From Candidatus Omnitrophota bacterium (lineage in GTDB: Bacteria; Omnitrophota; Gorgyraeia; Gygaellales; Profunditerraquicolaceae): a DNA stretch of 15,024 nucleotides. Under the pieces are notes generated by a model. It was not told the DNA's origin and ran no database searches. It saw nothing but the letters and a program-made list of their open reading frames with translations. The first letter of the stretch is position 1; each line of letters opens with the position of its first letter. Position numbers and translations under genes: made by a program. The stretch covers positions 1 to 15,024 of the forward strand of contig JASEHM010000005.1 of NCBI GenBank assembly GCA_030018895.1, in the 5' to 3' direction. Below are positions 7,249 to 13,073 of the stretch, in pieces.

Positions 7249-7314
7249 TATCTAGCGAAATCCCGCCTTTTTTGGCGGGAGGAAGCTAGTGTTCTACCAC
7301 TGAACTACACCCGC
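7249..7314 (-). pseudogene. Interrupted, truncated tRNA-Gly copy
   Basis: Bases 7281-7317 repeat 7175-7211 exactly (37 bp). This covers the whole 5' half of the tRNA-Gly gene: acceptor 5' strand, D arm, 5' anticodon stem and the first four loop bases, plus three upstream bases. The loop is then interrupted by a self-complementary insert (7261-7280, stem TCCCGCC with GGCGGGA, six-base loop), after which GCTAGATA (7256-7249) matches the 3' anticodon stem and variable loop of the intact gene. Beyond that the T arm is replaced by an unrelated hairpin (7224-7247), and no CACCCGC acceptor strand follows. It cannot make a normal tRNA. It begins 7 bp after the thiC stop codon. Confidence 0.8.
7261..7280 (-). 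terminator. Possible weak thiC terminator hairpin
   Basis: A perfect 7-bp GC-rich stem (TCCCGCC/GGCGGGA) with a six-base loop lies about 40 bp beyond the thiC stop. In the minus-strand transcript the stem is followed only by UUUCG, so termination strength is doubtful. It sits exactly in the anticodon loop of the duplicated tRNA half, so it may be an insertion rather than a purpose-built terminator. Confidence 0.4.
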
Positions 7315-7321
7315 ACAAGTA

Positions 7322-8602
7322 TTAAACCTTGTGCTTCTCCATTAACTTTATAGAACAATATCTGCCGCACATTGTACAGACATCAGAAAGACGCGGTTTT
7401 GAAGAATTTCTATAAAGCCTTGCCTTATCCGGATCCACTGATAATTTAATCTGTTCTTTCCAATTCCGCTTAAGGCGGCTTAGAGAAATTTTTTTATCCT
7501 GTTCAATGGCTGATTTTATATTTTTTGCTATATCTGCCGCATGTGCTGCAATTTTAGCGGCAATAACCCCTTCTCGGACATCGCTAACAGTCGGATGCCT
7601 AAGATGCTCAGCTGGAGTTACAAAACACAAAAAATCAGCGCCTATGCTGGCTGCCAAAGCGCCGCCGATAGCAGCGCTGATATGATCGTAACCTGCTGCA
7701 ATATCAGTAACCAATGGCCCTAAGACATAAAATGGAGCCTGATGGCAGATCTTTTTTTCCAATAAAACATTTTTTTTGATTTGATCCAAAGGCACATGGC
7801 CTGGGCCTTCAATCATTACTTGTACGTTTTTTCTTTTTGCGCGGCTAGCAAGCAAGCCTAAAACCTTAAGCTCAGAAATTTGCGCTTCATCAGTCGCATC
7901 CAGTATTGAACCCGGCCTTAAGCCATCCCCCAGGCTTAAGGTTACGTCATATTTATAGGCAATCTCAAGCACCTTATCAAAATATTCAAAAAATGGGTTC
8001 TCTCTTTTATGATAACCCATCCAATTTGCCAAAATTGAACCACCCCTCGAAACGATACCCAAGAACCTTTTATGTTTTCCTAAAATCCCAAGGCTCTTTT
8101 TTGTTACTCCGGCATGTATGGTAAAAAAATCTACGCCTTCCCTTGCCTGCTCTTCTAAGATATTCAGGACATCAACGCTCGTAAATTTTAAAAAATCTTT
8201 TTTCTTCTCTTCGGCAGATACTGTAGCCTCATAGACAGGGACTGTTCCCACCGGAACGTTTGAGCGCTTTAATATTTCTCTTCTAATTCTTCCAACATCC
8301 CCTCCTACGCTTAAATCCATAACACTGTCTGCGCCATATTTTAAGGCAATTTCTAACTTTTTTAACTCTTCTCTAAGAAGCGATTTATCCGTTGATGTGC
8401 CGATATTGGCATTTATTTTTGTGCGTAACCCCAAGCCTATGCCGCAGGGTTTTTCTACTTTGTGCCCTTTATTTAAAGGAATAACAACTTTTCCTTCTTT
8501 AATAAGGCTTAAGATTCTTTTGGGCGAAATGGCCTCTTCTTGCGCGATTTTTTTTATCAGAGGCGTTACAATATTATTCTTTGCGTACTCTAACTGGGTC
8601 AT
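7322..8602 (-). CDS. thiC: Phosphomethylpyrimidine synthase ThiC (short form)
   Basis: This 426-residue radical-SAM enzyme converts aminoimidazole ribotide to HMP-phosphate, the pyrimidine half of thiamin. Recognisable blocks include GIGLGLRTKINANIGTS, DSVMDLSVGGD, FFTIHAGVTKKS, SRGGSILANWM, SLGDGLRPGSI, VMIEGPGHVPLDQI, YVLGPLVTDIAAGYDHI, GADFLCFVTPAEHL and the C-terminal cluster-binding Cys (C409, C412, C416). The spacing is C-x2-C-x3-C, one residue shorter than the C-x2-C-x4-C of E. coli-type ThiC. Together with the length it indicates the short anaerobe/archaeal form, which lacks the N-terminal extension. The neighbouring thiE and thiD2 argue against the 5-hydroxybenzimidazole synthase paralogues (BzaF type). 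It is separated from thiE by a 101-bp repeat spacer, with no TPP riboswitch visible. Confidence 0.95.
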   Translation of the reverse strand: MTQLEYAKNNIVTPLIKKIAQEEAISPKRILSLIKEGKVVIPLNKGHKVEKPCGIGLGLRTKINANIGTSTDKSLLREELKKLEIALKYGADSVMDLSVGGDVGRIRREILKRSNVPVGTVPVYEATVSAEEKKKDFLKFTSVDVLNILEEQAREGVDFFTIHAGVTKKSLGILGKHKRFLGIVSRGGSILANWMGYHKRENPFFEYFDKVLEIAYKYDVTLSLGDGLRPGSILDATDEAQISELKVLGLLASRAKRKNVQVMIEGPGHVPLDQIKKNVLLEKKICHQAPFYVLGPLVTDIAAGYDHISAAIGGALAASIGADFLCFVTPAEHLRHPTVSDVREGVIAAKIAAHAADIAKNIKSAIEQDKKISLSRLKRNWKEQIKLSVDPDKARLYRNSSKPRLSDVCTMCGRYCSIKLMEKHKV

Positions 8603-8622
8603 ATTTCGTCATGCCTCGCGTA

Positions 8623-8703
8623 TACTGCTTCGCACATAGTGCGTCGTGCGTATTACATAATACGTATTGCGTAAAATTCTAACGCACTACGCACAACGCA
8701 GTA
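8623..8703. repeat. Heptamer-based imperfect palindrome (TGCGTAR type)
   Basis: The spacer between thiE and thiC is an imperfect inverted repeat. The outer arms 8623-8644 and 8682-8703 match at both ends (TACTGC and TAGTGCGT) and differ in the middle. An inner palindrome is CGTATTA (8649-8655) with TAATACG (8658-8664). The right arm, read on the minus strand, is built of 7-bp units near CTGCGTT, GTGCGTA and GTGCGTT. There is no gene and no recognisable riboswitch. A hairpin here could affect the thiE-thiC transcript. Confidence 0.7.
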
Positions 8704-9339
8704 CTATGATAGTTTCTTCTTAAAAAATTTAACCTTTTCGTAAACATCTTCCGAATCTAATATTGCCCTGCAAACGGCTATTCTGCGGGCTCCGGCTGAA
8801 ATTACTTTATCAATATTATCCTGGTTTATGCCGCCGATTGCAAAAAAAGGGATATGGATCTTCTTTTTAATTTTTTTTATTAGATCTAACCCTACGGCTC
8901 TATATTCAGGTTTCGTAGGAGTAGAAAAAATAGGGCCTATACTTATATAATCCGCTCCGTTTTTTTGCGCCCTAACAGCCTCTTTTAAGCTGTGACAAGA
9001 TACGCCTATAATCTTATCAGGTTTGAGGATTTCTCTTGCGAGTTTTATCGAAATATCCGCCTGGCCAAGGTGCAGGCCATCGGCATTGATCAGCCTTGCT
9101 ACATCAGGATAATCATTAACAATAAATATTGTCTTGCTCTTTAACAATATTTTGGAAAAACAGAATGCTTCTTTTAAAATGGATTCTTTCGTTTCAACCT
9201 TATCCCTAAACTGGATTATATTAATCCCTGAACTCTTTAACTGCTTGACTATACCGCATAAAACAAATTTAGCAGCTGTTTTTTTATCCAGAACCGCATA
9301 AAGGCAAGATTCTTTTAGCAGCCTTTTTTTCGATTTCAT
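8704..9339 (-). CDS. thiE: Thiamine-phosphate synthase ThiE
   Basis: This 211-residue TIM-barrel enzyme couples HMP-pyrophosphate with thiazole phosphate to give thiamin phosphate. Family motifs run in order: LYAVLD, IIQFRDK, FIVNDYPDVARLINADGLHLGQADI (substrate-binding D and HLGQ), IIGVSCHSLKEA, ADYISIGPIFSTPTK, FFAIGGI and GARRIAVCRAIL. The length is typical. The ATG ending at 9339 is used because it gives a full N terminus and AAGG lies about 10 nt upstream. This makes the gene overlap the end of thiD2 by 56 bp. In other bacteria these two proteins can be fused, so the overlap fits translational coupling. Confidence 0.95.
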   Translation of the reverse strand: MKSKKRLLKESCLYAVLDKKTAAKFVLCGIVKQLKSSGINIIQFRDKVETKESILKEAFCFSKILLKSKTIFIVNDYPDVARLINADGLHLGQADISIKLAREILKPDKIIGVSCHSLKEAVRAQKNGADYISIGPIFSTPTKPEYRAVGLDLIKKIKKKIHIPFFAIGGINQDNIDKVISAGARRIAVCRAILDSEDVYEKVKFFKKKLS

Positions 9340-9715
9340 AAATACGATACCTTATTTTTTTAAATTCTATAGCAGAATTTTTGCATATCAGCTTACTGAA
9401 TTCCTCTAAAACCCTTATTGACTCCTTTACCCGTTGAATATTCGCAAAAAATATATCTTTAAAATCTTTTCTCTCTAATTCATTTACATAAATATTTCTT
9501 CCGACATCCTTAAGGCTCTTTCTTTCTTCAAAAAGACGGGCTTTGACAGAAAGGCTTTCAATGATTGAATCTATCCTATGCCTTGATTTTTTAAATTCTA
9601 ACGTTAAAGAACGGCTATCAACAAGAAATCTGGTTATCTCTTCGCAAACCCGTAAACCTTCTTTTGCCCGGTTAATATTAGCATCAAGGATTCTATAGAT
9701 ATTCTTTTTACCCAT
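9284..9715 (-). CDS. thiD2: ThiD2-type hydroxymethylpyrimidine phosphate kinase
   Basis: This protein of about 143 residues has the ThiD2 pattern (Pfam ThiP_N/ThiD2): YRILDANINRAKEGLRVCEE near the N terminus, KSRHRIDSI, a DVGR segment and NIQRVKESIRVLEEFSKL. ThiD2 phosphorylates HMP-P to HMP-PP and is a non-homologous replacement for ThiD; it is often fused to the N terminus of ThiE. Here it directly precedes and overlaps thiE, which supports the call. The open frame continues upstream to a TTG at 9745 that overlaps rfaE2. I prefer the ATG ending at 9715 (MGKKNIYR) because AGGG is 5 nt before it and the domain begins there. No separate thiD lies in the window. Confidence 0.85.
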   Translation of the reverse strand: MGKKNIYRILDANINRAKEGLRVCEEITRFLVDSRSLTLEFKKSRHRIDSIIESLSVKARLFEERKSLKDVGRNIYVNELERKDFKDIFFANIQRVKESIRVLEEFSKLICKNSAIEFKKIRYRIYEIEKKAAKRILPLCGSG

Positions 9716-9734
9716 TTTTACCCTACAGGGCATT

Positions 9735-10208
9735 TTAAGCAGCAATTTTTTTTATTAAGCTCGTGGTAGAACGGTTTTTGGCTAATTTTATAGTAGACAC
9801 TTTTCCGTTATAACCTTGCACAAAAGAAGCGCCTACTACATTATTTTTATGCCAATCCTTACCTTTAACAAGAATATCCGGCCTGAATAATTTTATGATC
9901 CTTAGAGGCGTATCTTCATTAAAAAGAACAGCATAATCCACGCTTTCTAAGGCTGCAATTGTTAGGAGCCTGTCCTTCTGAGGTATTATAGGCCTCTTAT
10001 CTCCTTTAATCCTCCTTACAGAAGCATCGCTATTCACAGCCACAACTAAAATATCGCCTAATCTTTTGGCTTCTTCTAAATATTTAACATGGCCGTAATG
10101 CAAGAGGTCAAAGCAGCCATTAGTGAAAACTATTTTCTTCCCCTGAATTCTTAATCTTTGAATAATTCTTTTTAATTGAATTATATTTTTTGTCTTAGAA
10201 TTTATCAT
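9735..10208 (-). CDS. rfaE2: D-glycero-beta-D-manno-heptose 1-phosphate adenylyltransferase (stand-alone RfaE domain II)
   Basis: This 157-residue nucleotidyltransferase matches only the C-terminal half of bifunctional HldE. Visible motifs are KIVFTNGCFDLLHYGH (HxGH, H37 and H40), LVVAVNSDASVRRIKG, RPIIPQKDRL, VDYAVLFNEDTP, PDILVKGKDW and NRSTTSLIKKI. It makes ADP-heptose precursor from heptose 1-phosphate for LPS core or S-layer glycans. It starts 6 bp after the gmhA stop, so the two pathway genes are coupled. The kinase (HldA/RfaE1) and phosphatase (GmhB) steps are not encoded here. TagD/GCT-type cytidylyltransferases share the fold, but the C-terminal STT motif and gmhA next door favour RfaE2. 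Confidence 0.9.
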   Translation of the reverse strand: MINSKTKNIIQLKRIIQRLRIQGKKIVFTNGCFDLLHYGHVKYLEEAKRLGDILVVAVNSDASVRRIKGDKRPIIPQKDRLLTIAALESVDYAVLFNEDTPLRIIKLFRPDILVKGKDWHKNNVVGASFVQGYNGKVSTIKLAKNRSTTSLIKKIAA

Positions 10209-10214
10209 TCCGGC

Positions 10215-10796
10215 TTACAGCTTAACATCTGCCATCAATGTTTCTTCTACCAGCTCGCATATAATATGGCCTATGGTGATATGCGCCTCTTGAATCCTGG
10301 CAGTTATATGAGAGGAAACTACTAAAGATAAATCCGCAAACTTTACCAATTCCCCTCCTTCTGCTCCGGTAAGAGCAATTGTTTTTATCCCCATTTTTTT
10401 AGCCTGTTTTATGCCTAAAATAACATTTTTTGCCTTACCGCTTGTAGATATACCTATGGCAACATCGCCCTTTTTGCCTATGGCCTCAATCTGACGGCTA
10501 AAGATTATTTCATAACCATAGTCATTTGCCAAAGACGTCAAAATGGAGGTATTCGTGGTAAGAGAAATCGCAGCCAAGGCAGTCCTGTCTTTTTTAAACC
10601 TGCCTACAAGTTCAGCGGCAATATGCTGGCTGTCGCTAGCTGAACCGCCGTTACCAAAAAGAATCATCTTACCGTTCTTCTTAAGGCATTCAATTACAAC
10701 TTGGGCGATCTCAAAAATCTGACTGATATTCAAACGCAATAATTGCTCTTTGACCTGAATACTTTCTAATAATATATCCTTAATCCTCTCTCGCAT
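10215..10796 (-). CDS. gmhA: Sedoheptulose 7-phosphate isomerase
   Basis: This 193-residue SIS-domain protein converts sedoheptulose 7-phosphate to D-glycero-D-manno-heptose 7-phosphate, the first step of ADP-heptose synthesis. It has the GmhA signature FGNGGSASDSQHIAAELVGRF (H58, E62), LTTNTSILTSLANDYGYE, IGISTSGKAKNVILG, and RIQEAHITIGHIICELVE with the conserved Gln and His that contribute to the metal and active site. Its size matches the family. AAGGGGG lies about 6 nt upstream of the ATG. It follows the phosphofructokinase gene after 38 bp and precedes rfaE2, so sugar-phosphate metabolism and heptose synthesis are probably co-transcribed. Confidence 0.93.
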   Translation of the reverse strand: MRERIKDILLESIQVKEQLLRLNISQIFEIAQVVIECLKKNGKMILFGNGGSASDSQHIAAELVGRFKKDRTALAAISLTTNTSILTSLANDYGYEIIFSRQIEAIGKKGDVAIGISTSGKAKNVILGIKQAKKMGIKTIALTGAEGGELVKFADLSLVVSSHITARIQEAHITIGHIICELVEETLMADVKL

Positions 10797-10834
10797 TTAA
10801 TACCCCCTTCTGTGCGAATCCTCTTTAACCCATG

Positions 10835-11869
10835 CTACCCAAAAAATACTTTGGCGGTATTATAAAGCTCCATATCCACTGTCTTTAAGACTCTTACTGC
10901 TTCTTCAATCGGAACATCTATAATTTTTAAACCGGATAAAGCAGCCATTCTGCCATATGTTTTATTTTTTACTAATTCTACTGCCTTTACACCAAATCTT
11001 GTGCCTAAAATCCTGTCAAACGCACTTGGGGTTCCGCCTCTCTGAATATGACCAAGGACAGTAACCCTTGTTTCATAACCTGTTCTTTTTTCTATTTCTT
11101 CTGCCAGTGAGCCGCCAATACCTCCTAATCTGACATGCCCAAAAGCATCTAATTTTTCTTCCTGAGTAACCATACTGCCTTCCTTAAATTGGGCGCCTTC
11201 TGCTACTACTACAATACTAAACATTTTCCCCCGATTATGCCTTTTTCTTAAAAAAACGCAAACCTCGTCAATATCAATGGGAAGTTCAGGAATCAGGATA
11301 ACATCCGCGCCTCCTGCTAGGCCCGATTCAAGCGCAATCCAGCCAGCGTGCCTACCCATAACCTCCACAACCATAATACGATGATGGCTTTCTGCAGTAG
11401 TATGCAGTTTATCAATACATTCCATAGCAGTATTTAATGCTGTGTCAAACCCAAAGGTACAGTCTGTGCTAGAAAGGTCATTGTCTATGGTTTTAGGTAC
11501 ACCCACAACATTTGTAATTCCTTCCTTGATTATTTTTGCCGCTGCCCCTAAGGTATCTTCTCCCCCAACCGCAATTAAGGCATCAAGATTAAGTTTTTTA
11601 TAGTTATCTTTTAGTTTTTGCAAATCACCTTCTTTTTTATAAGGGTTTGTTCTGCTTGTGCCTAAAATTGTCCCGCCTTTATGCAATATACCGGAAGTGT
11701 TGTTTATATCTAACACTATAGTATCGTTTTCAATCAAGCCTTTCCAGCCATTTTTAATACCGACAATCTCATATCCTTCACTAATACCCTTTCTTACTAC
11801 TGCCCTGATTACAGGATTTAACCCCGGGCAATCACCGCCGCCTGTAAGTATACCTATTTTCATTGCCAT
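10835..11869 (-). CDS. 6-phosphofructokinase, predicted pyrophosphate-dependent
   Basis: This 344-residue PfkA-family enzyme interconverts fructose 6-phosphate and fructose 1,6-bisphosphate. Motifs are GGGDCPGLNPVIRAVV, VGGEDTLGA, PKTIDNDLSSTD (catalytic D129), MGRHAGWIAL, LIPELPIDI and LGHIQRGGTPSAFDR. The residues that separate phosphoryl donors are D105 (Gly104 in E. coli, within GGDGS) and K126 (Gly124 in E. coli, within PGTIDND). Asp plus Lys is the PPi-using combination, so a reversible PPi-PFK (EC 2.7.1.90) of the short group is predicted. The start ATG has GGAGG at 7 nt spacing. Upstream is a 237-bp repeat-rich gap, so transcription probably restarts in or near it. Confidence 0.88.
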   Translation of the reverse strand: MAMKIGILTGGGDCPGLNPVIRAVVRKGISEGYEIVGIKNGWKGLIENDTIVLDINNTSGILHKGGTILGTSRTNPYKKEGDLQKLKDNYKKLNLDALIAVGGEDTLGAAAKIIKEGITNVVGVPKTIDNDLSSTDCTFGFDTALNTAMECIDKLHTTAESHHRIMVVEVMGRHAGWIALESGLAGGADVILIPELPIDIDEVCVFLRKRHNRGKMFSIVVVAEGAQFKEGSMVTQEEKLDAFGHVRLGGIGGSLAEEIEKRTGYETRVTVLGHIQRGGTPSAFDRILGTRFGVKAVELVKNKTYGRMAALSGLKIIDVPIEEAVRVLKTVDMELYNTAKVFFG

Positions 11870-11891
11870 TCTTTACCTCCTCATTAAATCA

Positions 11892-11931
11892 GAGTTAAGA
11901 ACTAAGAGTTAACACTCTTAGTTCTTAACTC
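11892..11931. repeat. Perfect 18-bp hairpin built from heptamers
   Basis: Bases 11892-11909 and 11914-11931 are exact reverse complements around a TAAC loop. The arms are made of 7-bp units close to TTCTTAR and its complement. The element lies 22 bp upstream of the phosphofructokinase start, so its transcript could form a hairpin in the 5' leader just before the ribosome binding site. It might also insulate from upstream transcription, although no U-run follows. Confidence 0.85.
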
Positions 11932-11972
11932 TTGTAACAGTTCAGCTTCCGGAAGTTCTCGCCTCCCGTTTT

Positions 11973-12061
11973 TGTCATGCCCGTGAAAACGGGCATCCAT
12001 TCTGTCATACCCTGGATTCTCGCTGGAGTTTACCCCCGTGAAAACGGGGGCGGGAATGACA
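11973..12061. repeat. 89-bp palindromic repeat with two GAAA-loop hairpins
   Basis: The ends TGTCATGCCCG and CGGGAATGACA are near-perfect inverted repeats. Inside are two hairpins with GAAA (GNRA) tetraloops: 11979-11994 (GCCCGT/ACGGGC) and 12033-12050 (CCCCCGT/ACGGGGG). They are separated by a CTGGATTCTCGCTGGAG segment. This resembles the small intergenic repeats (GTCATTCCCGC ... CGGGAATGAC) seen in many Gram-negative genomes, possibly a transposase-less mobile element. It lies between amaP and the phosphofructokinase gene. No gene is visible in the 237-bp gap. Confidence 0.75.
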
Positions 12062-12089
12062 CCCTGATTTACTTCTGAACACTGAACTG

Positions 12090-12110
12090 TTCTTAGTTCT
12101 TAGTTCTTAG
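12090..12110. repeat. Tandem heptamer TTCTTAG, three units
   Basis: Three exact 7-bp units are followed by a diverged TTCTGCC. The last unit overlaps the amaP stop codon, so the final codons of amaP (RQN) may derive from repeat sequence. It is the same heptamer family as at 1264-1291 and in the arms at 11892-11931. Confidence 0.8.
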
Positions 12111-12715
12111 TTCTGCCTTACTCCATAACCTGTAAACGGTACCTTTGGAAATTCTTCTTTTTCTATTTCCTTTCTTTTCCTGTCTCTATCTTCATGGCCG
12201 GCAATCTTCATTATGTGTATTTTTATAAAAGGCTGTTCTTCCGTGCCTAAGGCTTCCTGAATTTTAGCCTTAACTATATCCTGCAGCCGGCCTGTTAATT
12301 CAGGAATATTCACCTCTGTTTTTAACACCACCTTAAGATCCGCAATAATGGAACCTTTTTTTGTCGCGCAAACATAAGGCCTCAACTCCTTTATTTCAGG
12401 GACAATGCCAATGAGCCTTCTGATTAAATCCTCTATTGCGCTAAGCGCGATTGTTACCTGGCCAGAAGCTGTATTAAAGGCAATGGTTTTTTCACGCTGC
12501 AAGCCGCCTAAAATCACCTGGGCAAGGGAAAAACTGATGAGCATCAATAAAATCCCGGATAATCCTATAATCAATCTGGAACTTAAACTGCTTTGCAAAG
12601 AAATAAGAATGCTTGTTATGTCCTGAGGCTGCAGCTTTATTAGAGAAAAAATTATCAACGCCGTTCCAATCAACATAAGAATGGTGGTATAAAATACGAT
12701 TCCTATAGTCCTCAT
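12107..12715 (-). CDS. amaP: Alkaline shock response membrane anchor protein AmaP
   Basis: The 202-residue protein has two membrane helices at the N terminus (residues about 5-27 and 46-69). An Asp23-like alpha/beta region follows (residues about 78-165: GQVTIALSAIEDLIRRL, SIIADLKVVLKTEVNIPELTGRLQDIVKAKIQEALG). It ends with a charged, probably disordered tail. In Firmicutes AmaP tethers Asp23 to the membrane, and here the asp23-like gene lies just upstream, so the same pairing is inferred. The start ATG has AGGAGG at 6 nt spacing. The stop codon lies inside a TTCTTAG heptamer array, so the last residues may be variable between strains. Confidence 0.87.
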   Translation of the reverse strand: MRTIGIVFYTTILMLIGTALIIFSLIKLQPQDITSILISLQSSLSSRLIIGLSGILLMLISFSLAQVILGGLQREKTIAFNTASGQVTIALSAIEDLIRRLIGIVPEIKELRPYVCATKKGSIIADLKVVLKTEVNIPELTGRLQDIVKAKIQEALGTEEQPFIKIHIMKIAGHEDRDRKRKEIEKEEFPKVPFTGYGVRQN

Positions 12716-12737
12716 CCATTACCTCCTTGAGCTCAAG

Positions 12738-13073
12738 CTACTTCTCTATTCCCTGGATATTTACATTAATCTCTTTTATGGATAGATTGGTCATCTTTTC
12801 TAAGCTAATACGCGCATTCTCCTGGACCTTATTTGCTACTTCAGGAATATTATAACCGTATTTAATCACCAGCGGAATTTTAACCCTGACTTCTTCATTT
12901 TTGTTAACTTCAACGCCAACCGCCCAAAGAAACTTCTTACCCATGAGCTCAAAAAGCCCGCTCCTAAAATCCCCTCCTACAGCCTTAACGCCTTCAATTT
13001 CAGCTGCCGCAAGAGAAGCAATCGAGGCAATAACATTTTTATGTATTTTAATTTGACCTGCTTCCCCCTGCAT
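12738..13073 (-). CDS. Asp23/Gls24-family (DUF322) protein, YqhY-like by position
   Basis: The 111-residue protein spans essentially one Asp23 domain: IKIHKNVIASIASLAAAEIEGVKAVGG, VEVNKNEEVRVKIPLVIKYGYNIPEVANKVQENARISLEKMT, and a closing strand IKEINVNIQGI. It is cytoplasmic with no membrane helix. Its ATG overlaps the accC stop by one base (TAATG), so it is translationally coupled to biotin carboxylase. In Bacillus subtilis the Asp23 paralogue YqhY follows accB-accC in the same way and is linked to acetyl-CoA carboxylase control. The following amaP gene supplies a plausible membrane anchor. A role in tuning carboxylase or in envelope stress is inferred only. Confidence 0.88.
   Translation of the reverse strand: MQGEAGQIKIHKNVIASIASLAAAEIEGVKAVGGDFRSGLFELMGKKFLWAVGVEVNKNEEVRVKIPLVIKYGYNIPEVANKVQENARISLEKMTNLSIKEINVNIQGIEK

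Noticed and set aside
7281..7317. Second functional tRNA-Gly
   Set aside because: The 3' acceptor strand and a normal T arm are absent, and the anticodon loop is interrupted.
8603..8703. TPP riboswitch upstream of thiC
   Set aside because: The spacer is explained by a heptamer palindrome; I could not find the conserved CUGAGA-type aptamer core.
9716..9745. Upstream TTG start for thiD2
   Set aside because: It would overlap rfaE2 and add ten residues unrelated to the domain, while AGGG sits 5 nt before the internal ATG.
12492..12719. Overlapping 75-residue frame starting 4 bp upstream of amaP
   Set aside because: It shares the amaP ribosome binding site region but has no recognisable domain, and the amaP frame is a convincing two-helix Asp23-type protein with better spacing.
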